NCBI GenBank assembly: GCA_002104905.1
Contig: MCFE01000384.1
Span: forward strand, 19,850 to 83,849
Direction of reading: 5' to 3'
Origin: Basidiobolus meristosporus CBS 931.73
Taxonomy: Eukaryota > Basidiobolomycota > Basidiobolomycetes > Basidiobolales > Basidiobolaceae
Length of the DNA: 64,000 nt
Shown here: piece after piece, positions 54,588-64,000 of the stretch
Numbering within the stretch: the first letter of the stretch is position 1
Layout of the letters: each line of letters opens with the position of its first letter
Translations under genes and position numbers: made by a program
The notes under the pieces: generated by a model
The model's database searches: none
What the model was told of the DNA's origin: nothing
What the model saw: the letters and a program-made list of their open reading frames with translations, nothing else

Positions 54588-55022
54588 ATGAAGTTCTCTT
54601 TCAGCAATCTCTCACTGGCCACTGTTCTTGGTGTCCTTTTCCTTGGAACCACACTCTCCCTTCCCCATGGTCAGGCTGCTGCAGGTACCAGTAAAGTTCA
54701 GAAGAGAGGCTACTCATCCTATGACTATGATGATTGCTGTGACCCCTGCTATGATCCTTGTTATGATGATTGCTGGGATCCCTGCTGTGATCCTTGCTAT
54801 GATCCTTGCTATGATGACTGCTGTGATCCCTGCTATGATCCTTGCTATGATGACCATGCTGTGATCCTTGCTGTGATCCCTTGCTGTGATCCATGCTGTG
54901 ATCCTTGCTGTGACCCATGCTGTGATCCTTGCTGTGACCCTTGCTGTGATCCCTGCTATGATCCTTGCTATGATGATTGCTGTGACCCATGCTGGGATGA
55001 TTGCTATGATGACTGCTGCTGA
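54588..55022 (+). CDS. Secreted cysteine-repeat protein, unit 4, with out-of-frame patch
   Basis: 144 aa. The signal peptide and first repeats match the other units, but after CYDPCYDD a deletion shifts the frame, giving HAVILAVIP, and a second indel restores the C-C-D-P frame to the normal end. The result is a continuous frame with a hydrophobic nine-residue insert replacing repeats. Whether it still makes a working protein is unknown. Confidence 0.75.
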   Translation: MKFSFSNLSLATVLGVLFLGTTLSLPHGQAAAGTSKVQKRGYSSYDYDDCCDPCYDPCYDDCWDPCCDPCYDPCYDDCCDPCYDPCYDDHAVILAVIPCCDPCCDPCCDPCCDPCCDPCCDPCYDPCYDDCCDPCWDDCYDDCC

Positions 55023-55539
55023 GTTGGGTAGCCTAAAGTGCCCACAGCTAGAATTAGCAATTGCCAGTGCTGCAAGTTGTACTGTGCTGGTTTTGCATCA
55101 CCTAAATTACTCAATGCCTACAATTTTGAATAAAGTCAATCATGTTAGCTGATATGTGTATATGATGGATTAGTGATTTCAGGGATCAGCATATGGCTCT
55201 TATTCATCAAGCACTCTCCCATGAACAGGGCATAAACAAGTGGAGTACAAAAAAGTAAAGCTGCTGTTTAGGGTTAGTCAGCATATACCTAACTTTTACT
55301 TGGGTCTAGGGCAACAAAAATGAGGCTGTGGTTTAAAATATTCTTGCAAACCAGCCTACTTTTACACTACTGAGTTGACCTTCATTTCTGCCAGGATTAT
55401 GGAGCTGCTGGGAATTGAACCCTGCACCTGAAGCACTGAGGCCCAGCTCTAAACCCAACTGCCAGATATCACTACTGATAGATCTCATGGCAAATCTGAT
55501 AATGCTTAGGTGGGCTACCAAGACAATCAAAGTGATAGC

Positions 55540-55611
55540 ATGGCAGCTGGGCCTGATTTACTGATGGCAGCTGGGCCTGATTTACTGATGGCAGCTGGGC
55601 CTGATTTACTG
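55540..55611 (+). repeat. 24-bp promoter repeat, three copies (unit 5)
   Basis: Three units of the 24-mer. The following block has single-base insertions relative to units 2-4 (ATGGGTACTATAG, TCATAGGAA). Confidence 0.9.
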
Positions 55612-55792
55612 ATGGGTACTATAGTGATCTCAGTGTCATAGGAAATATATCTGAGGCACTATTAGTGGAGATGACTGGCAAGGAGAAAATGTATTTAAGT
55701 CCAAATGGTCAGCACTGGTATAGCATCATCCAATCTTGCCTCAACTTATTAGTGGTATTCCCATAAAAACTCATCTCTTTCTTTTAGCTAAA

Positions 55793-56223
55793 ATGAAGTT
55801 CTCTTTCAGCAATCTCTCACTGGCCACTGTTCTTGGTGTTCTTTTCCTTGGAACCACACTCTCCCTTCCCCATGGTCAGGCAGCTGCAGGTACCAGTAAA
55901 GTTCAGAAGAGAGGCTACTCATACTATGACTATGATGATTGCTGTGACCCCTGCTATGATCCTTGTTATGATGATTGCTGGGATCCCTGCTGTGATCCTT
56001 GCTATGATCCTGCTATGATGACTGCTGTGATCCCTGCTGTGACCCATGCTGTGACCATGCTGTGATCCTTGCTGTGATCCCTTGCTGTGATCCATGCTGT
56101 GATCCTTGCTGTGACCCATGCTGTGATCCTTGCTGTGATCCTTGCTGTGATCCCTGCTATGATCCTTGCTATGATGATTGCTGTGACCCATGCTGGGATG
56201 ATTGCTATGATGACTGCTGCTGA
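55793..56223 (+). pseudogene. Cysteine-repeat protein, unit 5, frameshifted
   Basis: The leader, processing site and first repeats are intact (one Ser-to-Tyr change in the mature start, GYSYYDYDD). A two-base loss near 56,009 shifts the frame and a stop follows at 56,063-56,065, leaving about 90 aa. Beyond it the C-C-D-P repeat DNA continues in another frame to the usual TGCTGCTGAGTT end near 56,223. The array therefore decays at its right end. Confidence 0.8.
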
Positions 56224-56716
56224 GTTGGGTAGCCATAAAGTGCCCACAGCTAGAATTAGCAATTGCCAGTGCTGCAAGTTCTACTGTGCTGGTTTTGCAT
56301 CACCTAAATTACTCAATGCCTACAATTTTGAATAAAGTCAATCATGTTAGCTGATATGTGTATAAAATGGATTATGATTTCAGGGATCAGCATATGGCTC
56401 TTATTCATCAAGCACTCTCCCATGAACAGGGCATAAACAAGTGGAGTACAAAAAAGTAAGCTGCAGTTTAGGGTTAGTCAGCATATACCAACTTTTACTT
56501 GGGTAGGGGCAACAAAAATCAGGCTGTGGTTTAAAAAATTCTTGCAAACCAGCCTACTTTTACACTACTGAGTTGACCTTCATTTCTGCCAGGATTATGG
56601 AGCTGCTGGGAATTGAACCCTGCACCTGAAGCACTGAGGCCCAGCTCTAAACCCAATTGTCAGATATCACTAATGATAGATCTCATGGCAAATCTGATAA
56701 TGCTTAGGTGGGCTAT

Positions 56717-58522
56717 CATATGTTGTGGGTACTGGTGCAGGTGCTTGCCCAACATAGATGCACTTATATTTAGTAATCTAACATCAAGTGAGGGATAACT
56801 TATGCAATACATTAGCAGGTATTATAGCCAGCCAGCTTATGGGGTAGTACTGATCAGACAAGACCAACGGGATAAAACTGAAATAAGGGTTGTAGAGAAA
56901 TAAGGAAGTAGACAATATGGCAATGGGTGCATCTGCAGTGGGTGTCACTATGGCCCCACTAAAACATAGCTGCACTTGCCACCTTACACAAACAGAGCCA
57001 GGTGAGTTTGTGACACCCATTAGCTTTGCTCTGCCTTCTGAATATAGCCTGCAAACTAATAGCTCTAAAGGAGGCTCTTGGATGGATTGTGGGCATATCT
57101 CCCCTCACAACAGTATCTTATATGAGACTGGCAAAATCACAATATGCAATGATGCAACACACATAGAAAAAATGCTCCCAATACTTTATAAAGCCCAGTG
57201 AGGCCAGTAACACACTTACTGGTGAATGATGCAATGTTGTGACTTGAGAAGTTGCATGTTTCCACCTATATCAGTAATGGGGGCTTTGAGGGCTTATTGC
57301 TACATCTTGCCAAGATCATTCAGGCATGCAACCTGCTAGATATATGGTACAAATGGACAACTGACATGCAGCTGGCAACATACATCTCAGAGACTGTTCT
57401 GATAAAAGCATGTTTTAACAGTTGCATGACACTCACATTAGCAAATGCCACCATTGCAAAGTGTCCAATATGTCTGGAATCCATCACCATAGGAGGAAAG
57501 CAATGTTCACACCTTGGAAATATTTCAGTAAGTCCCCATCTAAGGAGGTTCATGCAGTCCAACTACTATTGTTAAGTAATAAAGTACTGCACTCATTATC
57601 AATCAAGCACAAACATTTCCAAAATATTTGAAGGCACACATTACAAACATCCAAGAAGCAAGTGCTACCTTGAAGGTAAGAATGATAATGACTTTGCCTT
57701 GGCACTTGATGGATTTTCATCCAACAGGGTTGCAACCAGCAAATCCTCCTGGCCACTCAGTCTCATCAACCATAATTTGCTCCCAATCTTACAATAACAG
57801 AGCCAAAATTTGATAGTAGTCTCATTGATATCTGGTCCCAAGTTATGCGCTAACCTAGATGGCTACCTGTATCCATTGGAGGGTGAGTCTTGTATGCTAT
57901 TTGGTGGGATATCACTAAATGGTCATTATGCTAAGGTTTGTATTATTATTTACTTTGGAGATACCTGGCCATCAGTAAGATAGTTGGCTTTCTGTGCACA
58001 ATTGACAGTATTGTTGTTGAATGTGTGAGATCCAGGGGATTTGCTCTGTAATTCACACACATTGTTGTTATCCCAACACCAAGGTCAAGAGTATGATCTT
58101 CTGAGAAAGAATGTCCAGAAGTCAGCATGCAACTTCAGCAAGTTGACAAGCTATAAGTCTTTAGCCAGAATATGGAATTAATCAAAAAACAGAGATACTC
58201 AAGGTACAACTAATCTGTTGGAGCAAAAGCTTTCACCTGAGAGCAAGGCACTTTGGCTTCAGTAATATCCCTTTCCTAATGACAAAGTTGTACATGGGAA
58301 ATTGCATCTCAATGAGCCCTTTGAGATACCAGAGAAGTTTGAAAGGGATGGCAAGATGTTACAGAGTGTTTGCTACCCTTTGTACTTCTTATGGGCTCCT
58401 ATCAACACTCATATACATATGCAACAATGCAAGTGCAATGACTGGATGAACTGGATAAGTATTTATTCTGGTGGTCTTCTGAAGCATCTCTACTAAGAAT
58501 ACATTGGAAGTCATATGTGGAC
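56717..58522. other. CpG-poor, gene-free sequence
   Basis: About 1.8 kb after the array. The first CpG since 50,411 is near 56,867. Scattered frames of 60-107 codons are present but have no family motif or splice support. Probably decayed repeat sequence. Confidence 0.5.
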
Positions 58523-58740
58523 ATTAAAGGAATACTTATCCAGAAGCAGATCACCAATGCCAACTTGACACATTTACAGGCAGCTATTAAGAAAACTCTA
58601 CTACAGTATGCTAGATTTCTCTTGGTCACAGGCCAATTTCTACACCATTCAATACAAAATTCACACAAACAAGAGCCAGAGCACACCTATAAGGGAGACT
58701 AGAATCCAGCAGGGAGAAGGAATATATTGGCTTAGTACCA
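58523..58740 (+). mobile_element. Copia-type RNase H remnant, plus strand
   Basis: Similar at DNA level (about 80% by eye) to two blocks near the right edge: 63,147-63,200 and 63,641-63,766. Shared strings include TCACAAAGCACCT-like CAGAGCACACCTATA and ACTAGAATCCAGCAGGGAGA. The right-hand copy translates like the end of a copia RNase H, so this is a relic of the same or a related element. Confidence 0.45.
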
Positions 58741-59348
58741 AAAGGTTCTTTGCAGATATTCAGGAGTTGTTCATGGGAGAAGTGGCAGCAACCAAGCATA
58801 TGTTTGCAAGATATATATGTTAGCAGTAGTACAAGGTATATGGCAACTTTGCAAGTATCACACCAAAAGACCATAAACTTAAGGTGATAGAAGTATGTCA
58901 ATTGCAGCAGGTCTGTGTGTTTGTAGAGGTTAGCAAGCTGGAGGCCATAATTTTTTTATTTGAGACCAGGGATGTCATGTGATCATCACATCTGTAGGTC
59001 ACCATACTACCATGATAATGCCATGAGATGCTTGCAATGAGGCCATCAAAACACTCTGAAGTTTTTTGTTGTATAAGGCAACTGAATATACAAGCCAATT
59101 AGATCCACTAAATAGTTGTCAAGTGCACTGAGACTGCAACAATTCTGTGCCACTCTTGGCAAATCACCAATCAAGCACCTTGATGCTTTTAGCTTTATTT
59201 GGCAGTAAAATTAGCCAAATGCCATTGTGATCCTGTCATCAGATCAAATAGTTGGTCATGGATTTCAAGCTGCTGGTATTATGAAGGCCTCCAGGCAGGA
59301 TCTTGATTGCTGATCTGGATTGGATCCACCTGCAGGTCCAAAAAATCC
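58741..59348. other. CpG-poor, gene-free sequence
   Basis: 600 bp between two retroelement relics; no gene or repeat recognised. Confidence 0.5.
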
Positions 59349-62300
59349 TCATAGGGAATACCTGTAGGTGTATCTTAAGCAGAAATCAGCAGTTGCTATT
59401 AGGTATCTAAAAATCTGCTTAGCTGCTGCAATATGATCAGATCTATAGTTCTGATTATGCTGGCTGACAACTCCCACTGAGTATAAGATATCTGGAAATG
59501 TTTCAAGCATGATATCCAGCAGACTGCAGAATATAGACTGATACAGAAAGTCAGGCCTTTGCAGTGTTTCTAAGTTATTTGTAGCTATAATAAGATCATC
59601 CACCTTTAGAGCTAACAGAACTGGACTTGCTCTACCTGGCTTATAGTATCCACTATAGTCAGAATTACTCCTTTAGAAATTCAACAATTCCAAATAAGAA
59701 TATGTTCTGTAATTCCAGGCACCTAGTGATTATTCAAGTCCATATGGAGATTTTTGGCTGGCAGACTAAATGGGGCCATCTTGGTCAGCAGGCCCATCAG
59801 GCAGGCTCATATAAATGTTTTCATTAGGTTCTTTATCCAAAAATGCAGCTTCTACAACCATTGATGTATAAAAAACTTATATTTGGCTGCAATGGTCAAT
59901 ATTAATCTGATGCAATTAAGCTTGGCTATTAGTGCAAAGGTCTTGGTGTAGTCAAGTCCTTTTATTTAAGAGTGTCCTTTGGCCACAAGTCTTGCTTTGT
60001 GTCTTTCAATTGAACCATCAGCCTTGTACTCTGACTTAAAGACCCATCTGCATCCAATTAACTTTTGGTTGATTGGTAATTTGACTAAGTCCCAAGTTTG
60101 ATTTCCCATCAAAGCCTGATATTCCTCAGCCATTGAGAACTCCAAAACTTTGTTCAAGGGCTATTTATGGCCTCTTGTACAGTCTGGGGCTCATCAGTAT
60201 GGACTGAACAGGCATAGGCAAGTTTGTACCCTCATCAAAAAAGTAACTTGGGCTATTTCTTGTCCAGTTGGATCTCCTGGCAATTGATAGTGGAATGCTT
60301 GCCCCTGGGAAATTTCTGGGCACTGATTCAGGCTGAAGCACAGATGTAGAGTATTCTGGAGTGAAAATCTTTTACTTTGCTCTGATTCAATTCTGACTTT
60401 TTGTACACTTGAGATCAGATTTTTGACATCATTTGATGTCATTTTCAGCAAAAATTTCGAATTTCCACCAAATAACATATCCCTGGACTTGATCAGCTTC
60501 TTTGCTTTGGTATTGTAGAGTCTGTATGCTTAACTCAGATTGCAGTAGCCCAAAACTATGCACTTACAGTTTTTAGCTAAAATTTTGAGTGATTTCCAAG
60601 CTGTTTTTGGCATATGCTGTACATCTAAATTGCTGTAAGAGTCTTGGAAGTATTGGGAGTGATTGGGAGGACAAGTAGTTTATGTGGCTTTCACTTAAAG
60701 ATTTATTGAATGTTAAAGTGGTATTTTTACTTTACATGGTCTTGGCATACAAAACACGTAGAACAGGCTAAGGAGGGTCCCAAAAACATATGTGCAAAGT
60801 TTGGGCTATTTAGACAACTTGTCTAATTTTCATGTTCTGGGTGAATATTTTAAGTAAATCCTAATAAGAAATTTAGTGGTATTCTCTATGATTTGAAGGT
60901 AATGATCAAAGTGACTAAGTTAGGCAAATATTTAGGTGGAATTACAAATTTTTACACCATAAATACTGTTAGACATTCTACACTTGGTCTGCATCTGTAC
61001 AATGCTTCAAATGATGTAGAATTACAAAGTATTCTGCAATAACTCATATTTTTAAGGTATACAGTTGTGGCAATTGATTCTGCCCAAAAATTGTAGGATA
61101 ATACTTGATTGTGGATTATAAATCTTTCCATATCAATTATTGCACTGTTTGCATGATTGGCCACTCCAGTTTGCTAAGGGGAGTATGGTACAGTAGTGTT
61201 ATGCTTTATCCTATGATTCTGTAGAAGTGGATGAAGAGTTTTGAGGTATGTTCTCCACCATTGTTGGAGCATATTTTCGGGAATACTTTTACCAGTTTCT
61301 CTTTCCACCATGGCTATACACTCCCTGAGCTTGGACAAAGCATCTTCCTTTCACTCCATGAGGTAAACCCACCTGCATCTTGTATAAACATCAATAAAGG
61401 TGATCAAACACCTCATCACACTTAGGATAAATTTTGCACAGGTCCACACAGATCTGAGCAAATTAGATCTAATTTTTTCTTAGTTTTGATTAACCCAAAG
61501 CTCTTGAATGGTTGTCTGGCTTGTTTCTCATATATGCAGTCTTTACAGTGCTCTAAATTAGCTGGAGGATTCATTATCACTCTGGAAATTAGTTGTTCTT
61601 TGATCATTTTGTGCAAATAACCAAAACAGATGTGTCAAAGTCTCCTGCACCCAGGCATTGGTATTTCTTTATTCAAGTCACTTATACTGGCCTCCAGATA
61701 TGATGTATGATGAGCCAACTTGCATAGATTCTGATCTTTGATACCCAAAGCAATATGGGCACTATTCTGATCAGTAATTCTGCATCCACAATTGTCAATG
61801 CTGAAACTGTGGCCTTCTGCAATAGCTTGCTTACAGATAATAGGTTCATGGCTACTTCTGGTACACAGAGTACTTCTATGAAGGGAAGGTAAGGCATCTT
61901 TTGCTACTTCTAAGGTTTACCTGTATAGCTCCTTCTCCCACTGCATCAAGCATTCTATTGTCACCCATGAAAACCTTTGGAAATGGAATCTCTTGATATT
62001 GGGTAAAACATTTTTTTGGTGTGTTAAGTGTTCAGATGCTGCAGAGTCATTGTACCACATCCCAGAGTCCTTGATTGTGGCCTTATTTAGTGCAGATATG
62101 AATAGTCTATCTTCATTTGTTGCATCATCTCCATATTCAGGCATATCCTGCCAACTATCTCTCTTTTTCAAGCATCAGTCTAATGTGAGTCCTTTACCTT
62201 TGCAATAGTTGCCAGACAGGTTGTTGTAGCCTTCAAAGTGTCCTAAGTACATCCTTTGTTGGTTATCACTGCTTATTGAAGCATTTTATTCTCCCTTCAT

Positions 62301-62420
62301 ATTGGTGCATGATTTTCTTAATTCTTCATTCAGGAGCCTTCCATATATAGAATTTGAGGTCAAATCTTCAGTTCTGGACTCTAAGGCTGATACTGTGGTA
62401 GAAATTTGTAATCCAACCTA
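59349..62420 (-). mobile_element. Degenerate Ty1/copia retrotransposon, minus strand
   Basis: Protein fragments appear in copia order reading right to left, broken by many stops and frameshifts. Gag end with a possible zinc-knuckle trace near 62,240. Protease region at 61,917-62,171 (GMWYNDSAASEHLTHQ, where the catalytic D-S-G is D-S-A) and 61,682-61,897 (VPEVAMNLLSVSKL). Pre-integrase and integrase at 61,422-61,616 (HCKDCIYEKQARQPF, DLICSDLCGPVQ) and 60,952-61,164 (FWAESIATTVYLKN). Reverse transcriptase at 59,966-60,157 (NQTWDLVKLPINQKLIGCRW, ERHKARLVAKG). DDLIIA and RNase H-adjacent motif at 59,349-59,603 (SDHIAAAKQIFRYLIAT). Protease before integrase before RT identifies Pseudoviridae/copia. 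It is inactive. Confidence 0.85.
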
Positions 62421-62487
62421 AATACTTGCCTAACTTAATCACTTGGAGCATCACCTTCAAATCCTAGGGAGTACTGACCAAATCCCT

Positions 62488-62738
62488 TGTTGGGATTTAC
62501 TTAGAATATTTTCAAAAAAATACCAGGTACCCAGAACATAAAAATTCTCAAAGTTGTCCAAACAGCCCCAAAGCTTGCACACATATTCTGAGGCCTTCCT
62601 GAAGCTTCTCTATGCATTTGGCATGCCTGGATCATGCAAATGTATAAATACTACCTTTACATTCAATAAATCATTAAGTGAAAATCACATAATCTACTTG
62701 TATCCCATTCACTTCCAATATTGCCAAAACTACTATAA
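62488..62738 (+). mobile_element. Candidate copia 5' LTR
   Basis: Begins TGTTGGGATTTACTTAG and contains TATAAATA (62,643-62,650) and AATAAA (62,665-62,670). It is followed by GGTTATGAGC, which resembles the copia primer site GGTATCAGAGC complementary to initiator tRNA-Met. The right end lacks a clear CA. It lies just before a plus-strand gag. Confidence 0.45.
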
Positions 62739-62758
62739 TAGGTTATGAGCTGCAAGCT

Positions 62759-63160
62759 GTCACTCTCTGCAATCTCTACTTGGCTATTACTGAAATTTCT
62801 TACACTGCTGAAAAGTTGGATGGATCTAACTATCAAGTGTGGAAGGTCAAGATGGTGATGCTGCTACAGGAAAGAGGCTGTTGGGATATTTTCACAAGAG
62901 AAGACTGCCCTCCAAAAAATGTGGGAGAGGAAGCTTTAAAGTACCAGACAAAAGAACAAAGTGCCTTTAACTGTATTTGCCTTGATGTCAAAGACAAACT
63001 TATTATACATGCTCAAGTGTAAAAACAGCAAAGAATACCTGGAAGGCATTAGAAGACACCTACCAGTCATGTTCAGCTGCTAAGAAAATGCATCTGAGAC
63101 AAAAATTTTTTACTACAAAGATACTGCCAGGACATTTTAGGAATATATTCTCAGAAGTGG
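62759..63160 (+). mobile_element. Copia-type gag fragment, plus strand
   Basis: An open segment with AEKLDGSNYQVWKVKMVMLL and ERGCWDIF is the N-terminal gag signature of copia elements (UBN2-like). The frame has no ATG at its start, stops at 63,020-63,022, and continues in another frame with NTWKALEDTYQSC and KMHLRQKFFTTK to about 63,120. Opposite in strand to the pol remnants on its left, so it is a second, separate insertion. Confidence 0.8.
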
Positions 63161-63639
63161 ATCACCAATACCAACTTAACATATCTACAGCTGTTGTGCT
63201 AGGTGTTTATAACTGTATTTGAGCAACTATACTACAAACATAAAGCTGAATGCTTAGATCTCTGCCACTACTATATCCATTCTTGACTTTATCTTGCTTG
63301 GTATGTGGAGCATATTGGGCCTTGCTTCACCTTTTGGGAGTTTACTATGTAGTAGATGTGTGGAGAGATAGGAAGACAAGTCAAGTTGCAAGTACTACAA
63401 TATCCTAATCTCCTCATGAATATTACCTTCAAGTCTAACATGGATGTGATGAGTTGGTACATGTAGGACAGCCAGAAAGAGTTGGAAAATACTGAGGACA
63501 AATGTGCACATGGAGACACCTATGCCTATGGCATTAAGAAGCTAAGCAGCCCCAATGTGTGGGTAATCAGTTAAGTAATGCAAACTTGGGTTGGGTGCAA
63601 CAAGCAACTTATTTGTATAAGGAAAACTATACTTCAGTG

Positions 63640-63775
63640 TGCCTGATTTCTCATGGTCACAAGCTAACTTCTACACTATTCAATACGGAATTCACTCAAA
63701 CAGAAGCCAGAGCACACCTATACAAGGCACTAGAATCCAGCAGGGAGATGGAATATATTAGACTTGTACTGTTGG
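63640..63775 (+). mobile_element. Copia-type RNase H fragment, plus strand
   Basis: One frame reads LTSTLFNTEFTQTEARAHLY followed by KALESSREMEYIRLVL, which follows the T-E-A-E-Y-x-A-L ... E-A-x-x-x-x-R-x-L-L pattern ending copia RNase H. The central pol between gag and this point is missing. Confidence 0.5.
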
Positions 63776-63912
63776 GTAGTGCCACATTGAGCCATGGGTG
63801 CCAATTGATGCCATAGTGTGCCAGGGAGGCTAAGTGAGCCTATACTTGGCCACAGAGTGTGAAACATAGCTCTGCATCCTCATATAGAGCCACCTCTGTA
63901 TTGCACCCATTG

Positions 63913-64000
63913 TGTTGGAGAAAGTCCATTTTTTGACCTTTTTTTAGGTCAATGTTGTGCAGGATGTGTAAGAGTACAAATGGATTAAAGATATGCATCT
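63913..64000 (+). mobile_element. Possible LTR start at the window edge
   Basis: TGTTGGAGAAAGTCC is a typical copia LTR opening, about 140 bp after the RNase H fragment, where a 3' LTR is expected. An 6-bp inverted repeat TTGACC/GGTCAA separated by a T tract lies at about 63,936-63,955. It differs from the LTR candidate at 62,488, and it runs off the window. Confidence 0.3.

Larger units (their letters stand above)
50773..56716. repeat. Tandem array of five about 1.2-kb units, each with a cysteine-repeat gene
   Basis: Unit starts are marked by the gene ATGs at 50,963, 52,195, 53,392, 54,588 and 55,793 (spacings 1232, 1197, 1196 and 1205 bp). Each unit has the same order: 24-bp repeats, an ACTATAGTGATC block, a TATTTAAG box, the gene, AATAAA, and a 3' region with a tRNA-like A/B-box sequence on the minus strand. 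Units 2 and 3 are almost identical. Similarity starts near 50,773 and stops near 56,716 (TTAGGTGGGCTA). No CpG was found in it. Confidence 0.93.

Noticed and set aside
50773-56716. CRISPR-like or satellite array
   Set aside because: Regular spacing could suggest a satellite, but each unit has a coding gene, TATA-like box and polyadenylation signal. The organism is eukaryotic and there are no short palindromic repeats with unique spacers.
57252-57575. Frame with CPICLE...CSH resembling the start of a RING finger
   Set aside because: Only the first four ligands are present and the rest of the RING is absent. It lies in CpG-poor decayed DNA with no start or intron support.
58146-58500. Search for a protein gene or RNA between the array and the retroelements
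   Set aside because: Frames are short and broken, and I could not match them to a family.

Overview
This is nuclear DNA of a fungus. Genes are dense and occur on both strands. Introns are short (about 45-110 nt, GTAAGT-type donors, pyrimidine-rich tract then AG). The content is eukaryotic and partly fungus-specific: two chitin deacetylases, SVF1, PEX11, ALG13, an SRP40/NOPP140 protein, proteasome subunits and spliceosomal MFAP1. Two DUF8032-type proteins, a CP2/grainyhead factor and a LIM-domain-binding coregulator fit an early-diverging filamentous lineage (Mucoromycota/Zoopagomycota sense). That placement is inference. All exon coordinates were joined by hand from splice signals with the reading phase checked; no transcript evidence was available.

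Layout. 1-50 kb is ordinary gene-rich chromosome. In order: the 3' end of a HEAT-like protein, DUF8032 protein 1, LDB1-type coregulator, NAPE-PLD-like hydrolase, HMG-CoA lyase, ALG13, a tail-to-tail pair of chitin deacetylases, quinone oxidoreductase, PPAN/SSF1, RPS2, PEX11, an unknown Ser/Arg-rich protein, RCC1L, an unknown acidic protein, CP2/grainyhead factor, a 90-aa protein, a SOD-fold mitoribosomal protein, DUF8032 protein 2, MFAP1, ERV1/ALR, pyrophosphatase, SRP40/NOPP140, proteasome alpha7, a tRNA-Pro/tRNA-Arg inverted repeat, proteasome beta7, SVF1, a third tRNA-Pro/tRNA-Arg pair, a secreted low-complexity protein, ATX1 and a small secreted protein.

At about 50.4 kb the DNA changes character. 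CpG dinucleotides almost vanish. By eye I found none from 50,412 to 56,867 and only a handful from there to 64,000. This compartment holds a five-unit tandem array (about 1.2 kb per unit). Each unit carries one gene for a secreted precursor with a Lys-Arg processing site followed by a C-x-D-P/D tetrapeptide repeat in which about one residue in three is cysteine. Units 1-3 are intact, unit 4 has an out-of-frame patch and unit 5 is a frameshifted pseudogene. Beyond the array lie decayed Ty1/copia retrotransposon fragments on both strands.

The left 50 kb is mostly housekeeping: mitochondrial translation and redox (SOD-fold mS42/mS43, RCC1L, ERV1), ribosome biogenesis (PPAN, SRP40, RPS2), splicing (MFAP1), proteolysis (alpha7, beta7), N-glycosylation (ALG13), peroxisome division (PEX11), and leucine, lipid and pyrophosphate metabolism. 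The most interesting candidate for something undescribed is the CpG-free cysteine-repeat array.
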